Shown: positions 1 to 5,958 of the stretch, piece after piece | Numbering within the stretch: the first letter of the stretch is position 1 | Layout of the letters: every line of letters starts with the position of its first letter | Source: Bacteroidetes bacterium UBA6661 | GTDB lineage: Bacteria > Bacteroidota > Bacteroidia > AKYH767-A > OLB10 | Assembly (NCBI GenBank): GCA_002455375.1 | Contig: DKKR01000010.1 | Span: 70,764 to 79,630 of the forward strand | Direction: 5' to 3' | DNA length: 8,867 nt | Position numbers and translations under genes: made by a program | The notes under the pieces: generated by a model | Databases searched by the model: none | Seen by the model: the letters and a program-made list of their open reading frames with translations, nothing else | Told to the model about the DNA's origin: nothing

Positions 1-390
1 TATATTGTGCCACAGATGATAGAAAATAAATTAAAGGAATCAAGATTTATTGAACAGGCAATGGTAATTGGCGAAAATCAAAAATTTGCATCAGCATTTA
101 TTGTTCCGAATTTTGCATTTATCAGAGAATGGGCAGCAAAGAAAAATATTGCAGTAAATTCCAATACGGAAATTGCAGCCAGTAGCGAAGTAAAGAAACG
201 TATTGCTGAAGAAGTAGAAGTGGTGAATAAAACTTTGGGGCATTATGAAACAATTAAGCGTTTTGAGTTGCTTGATCGTGAATTCAGTATAGAGCGCAAT
301 GAGATGACACCAAAGCTTAGCTTACGCAGAAAAATTATTCTTGATAACTATAAAGATAAGTTAGCCAAAATATACAAGGATACTGAGTGA
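1..390 (+). CDS. Long-chain fatty acid--CoA ligase (AMP-binding), C-terminal fragment
   Basis: This is the last 129 codons of an acyl-CoA synthetase whose start lies beyond the left edge. The frame is open from base 1 (Y-I-V-P-Q), so the GTG at 7 and ATG at 16 are internal codons, not starts. The fragment shows the mobile C-terminal subdomain of long-chain FACL enzymes: YIVPQMIENKLKES at the start, then EQAMVIGENQKFASAFIVP, and near the end the EMTPKLSLRRKII segment that closes these proteins. The family activates free fatty acids with ATP and CoA via an acyl-adenylate in the cytoplasm, feeding beta-oxidation or lipid synthesis. The ATP-binding core is not in the window, so substrate class is inferred from the tail alone. 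It ends in TGA, 14 bp before the next gene on the same strand, so the two are probably co-transcribed. Confidence 0.9.
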   Translation, partial: YIVPQMIENKLKESRFIEQAMVIGENQKFASAFIVPNFAFIREWAAKKNIAVNSNTEIAASSEVKKRIAEEVEVVNKTLGHYETIKRFELLDREFSIERNEMTPKLSLRRKIILDNYKDKLAKIYKDTE

Positions 391-404
391 AGTAAATTTT
401 ACTG

Positions 405-1238
405 ATGATTACAAGAAAGCAGCCTGTTACCATGATGTATTCAAAGGCTTTGATAAAGCCTGATGGGGAGGTGTTGAATTATTCCGATACATCTTCCGGT
501 AATGATGTGTTGGTTTTTATTCATGGATATCCTTTTGATCAGTCAATCTGGAAAGAGCAGGTTATAGCCTTGTCAGAGCAGGCTCGGATAATTGCCTATG
601 ATGTTAGAGGTTATGGAAGCAGTTCAAAAGGGAAAGAGAAATTTTCTATTGATTTATTTGCTGATGATTTAATTTTCTTACTGGATTCTTTACAAGTAAA
701 TAAGGTTATTGTCTGTGGCTTGTCCATGGGTGGCTACATTGCACTTAATTTAGTCAAGCGATATGCTGAGAGAGTCAAAGGACTTGTATTGTACGATACA
801 CAGTGCTATGCAGACAATACAATAGCAAAGGCAAAACGATATGAAAATATTGCATTAATTAGAAATGGCGGAAAACAAAAGTATCTCGAGGATATGTGTA
901 AGATTTTGTTTTCTCCTGTCACACTTCAGCAGAAGTATGAAATAGTAAAGCAGACATTAAACCTTATGCTGAAAGCTGATGATGATGTGTTGATGAGAAC
1001 ATTAGAAGCAATGGCAGAAAGAGTAGAGTCATGCAGCATACTTGCAGCAATTAAAATTCCGGTAATGATACTTTGCGGTGAACATGATATGCTGACGCCT
1101 CCGGAAAAATCAGCATTTATGCAACAACAAATTCAGGGAAGTGTTTTACATATAATAGAAAATTCCGGTCACTTGGGTCATCTTGAAAATAAAGATGCAT
1201 TTAATCAGCACCTGAATAACTTTCTTAAATCTTTTTAA
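405..1238 (+). CDS. Alpha/beta-fold hydrolase
   Basis: A 277-residue cytoplasmic alpha/beta hydrolase with no signal peptide. The oxyanion-hole HG is at residues 40-41 (VFIHGYPFD), the strand-turn motif AYDVRGYGSS follows, the nucleophile elbow is G-L-S-M-G-G with Ser107, the acid is Asp228 in GEHDMLTPPE, and the base is His256 in NSGHLGHLE. All three catalytic residues are present and the length is normal, so it should be active as an esterase, lipase-like enzyme or C-C hydrolase. The substrate cannot be read from sequence. The upstream acyl-CoA ligase hints at lipid or ester metabolism, but this is only inference. The start is uncertain: ATG 405 gives the longest form, while ATG 432 or 435 would drop 9-10 non-conserved residues and still keep the fold; none has a clear Shine-Dalgarno. 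Its stop overlaps the stop of the convergent gene on the other strand. Confidence 0.9.
   Translation: MITRKQPVTMMYSKALIKPDGEVLNYSDTSSGNDVLVFIHGYPFDQSIWKEQVIALSEQARIIAYDVRGYGSSSKGKEKFSIDLFADDLIFLLDSLQVNKVIVCGLSMGGYIALNLVKRYAERVKGLVLYDTQCYADNTIAKAKRYENIALIRNGGKQKYLEDMCKILFSPVTLQQKYEIVKQTLNLMLKADDDVLMRTLEAMAERVESCSILAAIKIPVMILCGEHDMLTPPEKSAFMQQQIQGSVLHIIENSGHLGHLENKDAFNQHLNNFLKSF
1235..1238. other. Shared palindromic TTAA carrying both convergent stop codons
   Basis: The hydrolase stop TAA occupies 1236-1238 on the + strand, and the stop TAA of the opposite gene occupies 1237-1235 on the - strand. One TTAA therefore ends both genes with a 4-bp tail-to-tail overlap. The T-tract at 1240-1258 (17 T of 19) directly follows the hydrolase stop and, on the other strand, encodes the Lys-rich tail of the convergent protein. 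No hairpin precedes it. Confidence 0.9.
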
Positions 1239-2494
1239 GTTTTTTGTTTTTTCTTTTTAGCGGCAGGAAACAATACATTGTTTAAAATCAGCCGGTAACC
1301 AGGACTGTTCGGATGTAAATTCAGGTCTGTCGGAGGGTCGCCAACCATGTGTTGATAGTCTTCGGGATCGTGACCTCCGTAAAATGTCCATGTGCCTTTA
1401 CCAAAATCACCATGTATGTATTTAGCTTCATTAGCAGCTTTGTTTTCGCCCATGATGATAACATCAGGTTTAATATAAGCCTTGTTGAATGCTGTTGTCT
1501 GCCCCATAAAACCCTTAATCACCTGCATATGATCCTGGCAAAGCATGGTAGGAACCGGATCCCACTTTGCTGAAAAGTCGAATAAGGTAAACACATCTTC
1601 ATCGCGAGGTACTCTTCTTGTTGTTGTGACATCAATATTTGAAAAGCGATATTCAAGTGGATTGACACTTAAAGTATAATCTCTAAATGCAAATGTTTTT
1701 GAAAAATCCAGATGATCATTGTAATTAGATGATGTGCCATCGCCATCATACATGCTTTCGCAAATATCCAAGCCTTCTGCAGAGAGTGCAATGTCATACG
1801 TGTCTGTACCCGAACACATGGTAAATAAAAATCCGCCACCTGCAACAAACTCTTTTATTCTTTTTGCTACGGCAAGTTTCATTTGCGAAACTTTAGCAAA
1901 TCCAAGTTGCTTAGCCATACTTTCCATACTTCTTTGCTGTTCCTGATACCAGGTTGCATTTCTATACATATTATAGAATTTGCCATACTGTCCGGTAAAA
2001 TCTTCGTGATGTAAGTGCATCCAGTCATATAGTGCTAATTTACCCTGAATAATTTCCTCATCATAAATAACATCATAAGGTATCTCTGCATAGGTCAGTG
2101 CAAGTGTCACAGCATCATCCCAAGGGCGTTTATCTTTAGGAGAATATACGCATATTTTAGGTACTTTCTCTAATTTAACAACGTCCTGATTAACTTGTGG
2201 GTCTAATATTTCAGAAACAATCTGATTGGCCTGACCTTCTGAAATGACATTGTAACTAACACCACGTAATTTTAACTCGCTTTCAAACTTCGGATTCTGA
2301 ATAAACATAAAACTTCCGCCTCTGTAATTCAACATCCAGTTAATTTCTATTCCGCTTTGCAGAACCCAATAGGCAATACCATAAGCTTTTAAATGATTGG
2401 CTTGCGTATCATCCATTGGAATAAGAATCTGTGCAGCGTTAGCTCGCAGATTTGCTATTGCAAGAAGTGTGATTAAGATTGATTTAATCCGCAT
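1235..2494 (-). CDS. Conserved secreted Bacteroidota protein, class I glutamine-amidotransferase-like (often labelled asparagine synthetase B)
   Basis: A 419-residue protein with an N-terminal signal peptide (residues 1 to about 21, MRIK then a hydrophobic stretch ending RANAAQ), so it should act outside the cytoplasm. From memory, close relatives are common in Bacteroidota and are often called asparagine synthetase B. That name is not supported here: there is no N-terminal catalytic Cys of a class II amidotransferase and no SGGxDS PP-loop. What is visible instead is GGGFLFTMCSGTDTYD at 219-234, with Cys227 in a position like a class I amidotransferase elbow, and GKGTWTFYGGHDPEDYQH near 365-382, with His375 and Glu378 recalling the His-x-Glu pair or a ThuA-like ending. 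LHLHHEDFTGQYGKFY at 160-174 is another rigid block. The C-terminus is basic (AAKKKKQKT). The catalytic reading is inference. It is last in the block, 15 bp after the M1 peptidase gene. Confidence 0.75.
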   Translation of the reverse strand: MRIKSILITLLAIANLRANAAQILIPMDDTQANHLKAYGIAYWVLQSGIEINWMLNYRGGSFMFIQNPKFESELKLRGVSYNVISEGQANQIVSEILDPQVNQDVVKLEKVPKICVYSPKDKRPWDDAVTLALTYAEIPYDVIYDEEIIQGKLALYDWMHLHHEDFTGQYGKFYNMYRNATWYQEQQRSMESMAKQLGFAKVSQMKLAVAKRIKEFVAGGGFLFTMCSGTDTYDIALSAEGLDICESMYDGDGTSSNYNDHLDFSKTFAFRDYTLSVNPLEYRFSNIDVTTTRRVPRDEDVFTLFDFSAKWDPVPTMLCQDHMQVIKGFMGQTTAFNKAYIKPDVIIMGENKAANEAKYIHGDFGKGTWTFYGGHDPEDYQHMVGDPPTDLNLHPNSPGYRLILNNVLFPAAKKKKQKT

Positions 2495-2509
2495 AACCTT
2501 TAATGTTTG

Positions 2510-4408
2510 CTATTGAATAATGAATGATTGACACAGCCATTTGTTTTCAGCTGAAGTATTTAAAAAGTAAATGCCCGGTTTTGAATTCAACTTTATCCTG
2601 TTGTTACTTTGATGTAATTCTCCTTTTGAAATTATCTTTCCATTTGCATCTGTTATGGTGTAATTGCAATTTGTTTTGCATACTACATTGATAAAATCAT
2701 GCACAGGGTTTGGATAAATTTGTTGCTTTTCGTTACTAATTTCTTTTGTTTCAATACCTGTTGTAACAAGATTGTTGGCCGACAAAATCCATAAATCAGG
2801 GTCAAACACAACCGAATCTACCTGCCATGGGACTGCCGCAGTAAACTGTTGCCCCGAAAATGTATGATTAAATACCAATGTGGTGTCGGTGCCATTACCA
2901 TAGAACCGAACAGGTACCGGCATTTCAAAAAATGCAACTGAAGGGTGTGATGTTGTCTGATCAATTTTTAGCCAAACTGCAGGGTTATTCTGATTCCAGG
3001 TAATATGATAGGAAGGGTAGCCCTGATTGTAATACCATTGGTTAAAAAAAGTACTCAGATTTTGTCCACTTGTGTTTTGTAAATGAGCTATTAAGTCAGG
3101 TGTCGTTGCAAAACCATATTTCAACAAAGTGTCATTAAGATAATTAGTTAATGCATTAAAAAAAACAGAGTCGCCAAGTTGCCAGCGAAGCATGTGCAAT
3201 AAATACGATCCTTTATTATACGTTAAGCGACCATTAAATATTCTGCTCACATCATTGGTGTCAGTACAAAACACAGAGCCATCCGGCTGAGAGGTGATAT
3301 TGTTAATTTTTTGTCTTTTCCAGTTATACCACAACGATGGGATATAATGTTCCTTGGTTAATCCTTCAAAATATGTTGCAAAACCTTCGTTTAGCCAAAT
3401 ATCTTCCCAACTACCGCAAGTTATTAAATCACCAAACCACTGATGTGCACATTCATGTGCCATCAGGTCCTGATTAAAATTAACCATAAAACTCATTGTT
3501 TGATGTTCCATGCCACCGCCCCAGTTAAATTGAGCATGCCCATACTTTTCATTCCTGAATGGATATGGAATAGTGAGGCTGTCATAAAGTTGAATGATAG
3601 GAATGATATCCGGTGTTTGCAATTGTGCTGACGATAAGTTTTCAGGATAAACATAATTGAGTACTTGCAAAGAATCTCCAACTGCCATAGGCACATAGTC
3701 GGAATAAGCAGCATAGTTAGTAACTGCAATGGCAATAAGATAAGATGCAGTAGGGTAGTTGCTTTTCCAGTGTGTGATTTTTTGATTGCCTGAAGAAATT
3801 TCAGAAATTAATTTTCCATTGGATGCAACTTTATATGCTGTGTCAGTAGTTACAAAAACATCCATGCTATCTACTTTATCTGTAAGCGAGTTTTTGCATG
3901 GCCACCAATCGCTGGCGCCAAAAGGCTCTGAAAGCGTCCACAATACCGGGATTCCATTATGCGTACTCTGATTAAATGATCCAAAACCTGAAGTGGGTGG
4001 TACACCATGATAAAAAATTTCTACGCTATCTAATTGCCCCGTTGAGATTATGCCGGGAAGTAAAATTGTTATAATATCACTACTGCTTGTAAAGGGGAGT
4101 AAAGTTGACTGATAGAGAATACTATCTATTGTAAGAGCTGAAGAAAAATCAAACTCCAATTTGCTAAGCGATGATTTTACTTCAAATAATGTAAATACAT
4201 TTCCGGAAATATATACTGAGTCAGGATTTATTACCCAGTTAAAACGATTGTATTTTACATCAAAATCGCTACCTGTTGTGCTAACTTTGTTTAAGCTATG
4301 TAGTTTTGAATTGTCTGAAATGATACGTTTGCAATGAACATGCACATTATCCTGACTGAAACCTGAAAATGGAGATAAAATAAAAAATAAGAGTAATTTT
4401 CTCATCAT
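2510..4408 (-). CDS. M1 family zinc aminopeptidase with T9SS C-terminal sorting domain
   Basis: A 632-residue exported metallopeptidase that removes N-terminal amino acids from peptides. Residues 1-18 are a signal peptide ending GFS before Gln19. An N-terminal beta domain (about 40-240) precedes the catalytic domain. Seen there are the substrate-anchoring G-G-G-M-E-H-Q at 297-303 (the GAMEN-type motif), zinc site HECAH at 318-322 with Glu341 in NEGFATYFE exactly 18 residues after the second His, and Tyr397 in TYNKGSYLLHMLR, the likely transition-state Tyr. All key residues are intact. Residues 563-632 begin IYPNPVHDFINV and end in short beta strands, a typical T9SS sorting tail, so the protein is expected at the cell surface or secreted. 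The start ATG at 4408 overlaps the Sco1 stop as ATGA; the adjacent ATG at 4405 would give TGATG instead. Either implies translational coupling. Confidence 0.93.
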   Translation of the reverse strand: MMRKLLLFFILSPFSGFSQDNVHVHCKRIISDNSKLHSLNKVSTTGSDFDVKYNRFNWVINPDSVYISGNVFTLFEVKSSLSKLEFDFSSALTIDSILYQSTLLPFTSSSDIITILLPGIISTGQLDSVEIFYHGVPPTSGFGSFNQSTHNGIPVLWTLSEPFGASDWWPCKNSLTDKVDSMDVFVTTDTAYKVASNGKLISEISSGNQKITHWKSNYPTASYLIAIAVTNYAAYSDYVPMAVGDSLQVLNYVYPENLSSAQLQTPDIIPIIQLYDSLTIPYPFRNEKYGHAQFNWGGGMEHQTMSFMVNFNQDLMAHECAHQWFGDLITCGSWEDIWLNEGFATYFEGLTKEHYIPSLWYNWKRQKINNITSQPDGSVFCTDTNDVSRIFNGRLTYNKGSYLLHMLRWQLGDSVFFNALTNYLNDTLLKYGFATTPDLIAHLQNTSGQNLSTFFNQWYYNQGYPSYHITWNQNNPAVWLKIDQTTSHPSVAFFEMPVPVRFYGNGTDTTLVFNHTFSGQQFTAAVPWQVDSVVFDPDLWILSANNLVTTGIETKEISNEKQQIYPNPVHDFINVVCKTNCNYTITDANGKIISKGELHQSNNRIKLNSKPGIYFLNTSAENKWLCQSFIIQ

Positions 4409-5076
4409 TTATCGGCATACTTGTATTCACGAAGTAACAAGTCAATTTCAGTTATCAATCTGTTGACATCAATAGAATCAGTGCCATCATAATAACCTCT
4501 GATTCGTTTTTCTTTATCAATTAACGCAAAGTTTTGCGTGTGCACAAAATCATCCGGGCCACCATCACCTTTTGTTGCAGTTACTAAATAGGAAATGCGT
4601 GCAAGGTCATAAATCTTTTGTTTGTCACCTGTCACAAAATGCCATTTCTTAGCATCTGCATGATGTTTATCTGCATATTCTTTTAAAACCGCAGGTGTAT
4701 CATATTCCGGATTTACTGAATAGGACAAAAACATTACGTCAGGATTTGATTTGTAATGCTCAAAAACACGTTGCATTTGGGTGGTCATAACAGGGCAGAT
4801 ACTTCGGCACGTGGTGAAGAAAAAATCAGTCACATAAACTTTATTGGAATAATCCTTGTCTGTAACCGTATCCCCATTCTGATCAATAAAAGAAAAAGGT
4901 CCTATTTTATGATTGGATTTGTTTTGTTCATCCTGCATTCCATAAACAGGCAATGTTCGTAATGGTCTGTCTTCATTACACGATGTCCACAATAATCCTA
5001 AAGTTATAGTTATTAAAATAATGAGCCATTCCAAAGCAGGGATTGACCAAAGTTTTTTACAACTTATGCAGCTCAT
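4405..5076 (-). CDS. SCO1/SenC family copper chaperone
   Basis: A 223-residue membrane-anchored, thioredoxin-fold protein of the Sco family, which delivers copper to the CuA site of cytochrome c oxidase and can act in thiol-disulfide exchange. The copper ligands are all present: Cys90 and Cys94 in TTCRSICPVM (CxxxCP) and His179 in DDFVHTQNFALID, followed by the conserved IRGYYDGTD. Residues 16-30 form one hydrophobic segment; Cys33 (WTSCN) could be a lipidation site but Trp at -3 is unusual, so anchoring may be by the helix. Two more Cys (Cys3, Cys6) lie before the segment. The start ATG at 5076 is chosen because it overlaps the upstream stop as ATGA. The same kind of overlap joins it to the downstream peptidase gene. 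No oxidase subunit genes are visible in the window. Confidence 0.93.
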   Translation of the reverse strand: MSCISCKKLWSIPALEWLIILITITLGLLWTSCNEDRPLRTLPVYGMQDEQNKSNHKIGPFSFIDQNGDTVTDKDYSNKVYVTDFFFTTCRSICPVMTTQMQRVFEHYKSNPDVMFLSYSVNPEYDTPAVLKEYADKHHADAKKWHFVTGDKQKIYDLARISYLVTATKGDGGPDDFVHTQNFALIDKEKRIRGYYDGTDSIDVNRLITEIDLLLREYKYADK

Positions 5077-5351
5077 TTTTCTTCAAGATAGGTGAGAGGT
5101 TCTTTAAGAAAATCATCCTTACATGCCGAAGCGCAAAAACCATAAATTTTGCCATCATACATTGCTGTATCGGAAAACTCTTCTTTAACAGACATTTTAC
5201 AAACCGGATCAATATCCGAGGCTAATGCAATGTCCGGTTTTGCCGGAAATTCTTTTTCTTCAAGGGCCGGTGCTGTCTTCTGTTCAGGCTCTGAAGTCTT
5301 AGGTTGACAGGCCGTAAAAAGAACTAATAGTGCTACAATAACTTTCCTCAT
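5073..5351 (-). CDS. YHS-domain lipoprotein
   Basis: A 92-residue lipoprotein. The lipobox L-F-T-A-C places the lipidated Cys at residue 15, followed by a charged, Pro/Glu-rich linker (16-45). Residues 47-89 are a YHS domain: I-D-P-V-C-K-M with Cys51, then YDGKIYGFCASACKDDF with Cys73 and Cys77, then EPLTYL. YHS domains are small modules thought to bind metal ions and occur in copper-transport ATPases and metal reductases. Here the three Cys are suitable for metal binding on the periplasmic face. The gene overlaps the Sco1 gene by ATGA, which suggests a role in copper handling or cytochrome oxidase maturation, though that link is inferred from context. The start has an A-rich leader (AACAAAAAA just before ATG) typical of Bacteroidota. 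It is the first gene of the leftward block, with a promoter core about 22 bp upstream. Confidence 0.9.
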   Translation of the reverse strand: MRKVIVALLVLFTACQPKTSEPEQKTAPALEEKEFPAKPDIALASDIDPVCKMSVKEEFSDTAMYDGKIYGFCASACKDDFLKEPLTYLEEK

Positions 5352-5366
5352 TTTTTTGTTTATTTG

Positions 5367-5380
5367 AACTTTACAAAGTT
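5367..5380. repeat. Perfect inverted repeat AACTTT-AC-AAAGTT
   Basis: Six-base arms separated by 2 bp form a perfect dyad in the divergent intergenic region. It covers seven of the eight bases of the -7 element of the leftward operon. With a 2-bp centre it is more like a protein-binding dyad than an RNA hairpin. Such an AT-rich dyad can arise by chance, and part of it is set by the promoter box itself. Confidence 0.5.
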
Positions 5381-5381
5381 A
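5374..5381 (-). promoter_or_regulatory. Putative Bacteroidota -7 promoter element (TAACTTTG) for the YHS-sco1 operon
   Basis: On the - strand TAACTTTG fits the TAnnTTTG consensus perfectly, 22 bp upstream of the lipoprotein ATG, giving a short leader. No TTG is visible at the usual -33 distance, so the assignment rests on the -7 box and location. Confidence 0.5.
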
Positions 5382-5448
5382 TTAAATCGAACCTTTATCA
5401 GATGAAGGATTCAGGTATTATTTTAAACGAATCAATTCAAAATATATT

Positions 5449-5949
5449 ATGAGAAAACAAGTTTACACAGTGCTGACGATACTTATGACTTTTGGAATGA
5501 TTAGTCAGGTGAATGCGCAAGAAAAAGTTGCAATTTACCATCCTGAAAAGAATGCATTTGAACAGATAAAGCAAGCAGAAATTACTGCACAGAAAGAAGG
5601 GAAACATGTTTTTCTGATGATTGGTGGTAATTGGTGCAGATGGTGTCGTATGTTTGATGCCTTCAGCAAGACAGATTTGTCGGTTGACTCAGCATTTAAG
5701 GCAAATTATGTAATTGAACATATTAATAGCAGCAAGGAAAACAAAAACGATTCATTGATGCAACAACTGGAATTTCCGCAACGATTTGGATTTCCTGTGT
5801 TTGTAATTCTTGATGCCCATGGAAAAAGACTACATACACAATCTACCGGCTATCTTGAGCAAGGTGAGGGGTATAATAAAGAAAGTGTTATTGAATTTTT
5901 AAATCAATGGTCACCTGCTGCATTGAATCCGGCAAACTACAAGAAATAG
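5449..5949 (+). CDS. Periplasmic thioredoxin-like protein (WCxxC type)
   Basis: A 166-residue exported protein with a signal peptide (residues 1-23, ending VNA before Gln24). The mature part is a thioredoxin fold of the thioredoxin_7/DUF255-like type: GKHVFLMIGGNWCRWCRMFD with Cys63 and Cys66 as the redox pair, and FGFPVFVILD with Pro116 as the expected cis-proline. The CRWC pair differs from the CGPC of cytoplasmic thioredoxin, as is common in periplasmic members that reduce disulfides or assist cytochrome maturation. The specific partner is unknown. The gene is divergent from the YHS-sco1 operon across 97 bp, so shared control or a shared role in keeping the Sco CxxxC reduced is possible, but this is inference. 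I find no perfect TAnnTTTG box on its strand. The A/T-rich leader before ATG 5449 is usual for the phylum. Confidence 0.88.
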   Translation: MRKQVYTVLTILMTFGMISQVNAQEKVAIYHPEKNAFEQIKQAEITAQKEGKHVFLMIGGNWCRWCRMFDAFSKTDLSVDSAFKANYVIEHINSSKENKNDSLMQQLEFPQRFGFPVFVILDAHGKRLHTQSTGYLEQGEGYNKESVIEFLNQWSPAALNPANYKK

Positions 5950-5958
5950 CTTGAAAGA

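Noticed and set aside
219..387. Possibility that the first reading frame is a complete small gene starting at GTG 7 or ATG 16
   Set aside because: The frame is open to base 1 and the sequence is plainly the C-terminal tail of an acyl-CoA synthetase, so it is a gene cut by the window edge.
1268..1283. Perfect inverted repeat AAACAAT-AC-ATTGTTT, considered as terminator or operator
   Set aside because: It lies wholly inside the conserved C-terminal codons of the secreted amidotransferase-like gene (N-N-V-L-F), and the 2-bp centre is poor for an RNA hairpin, so it is best explained by coding constraint.
1898..1950. Search for an asparagine synthetase active site in the 1235-2494 protein, since S-G-T-D-T resembles SGGxDS
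   Set aside because: The second Gly and the Ser of the PP-loop are missing and the protein has a signal peptide, so an ATP-using cytoplasmic synthetase is unlikely.
3493..3735. 80-codon frame on the same strand as, but out of frame with, the M1 peptidase
   Set aside because: It overlaps the catalytic domain of an intact peptidase with no frameshift signal, and its translation shows no recognisable family.
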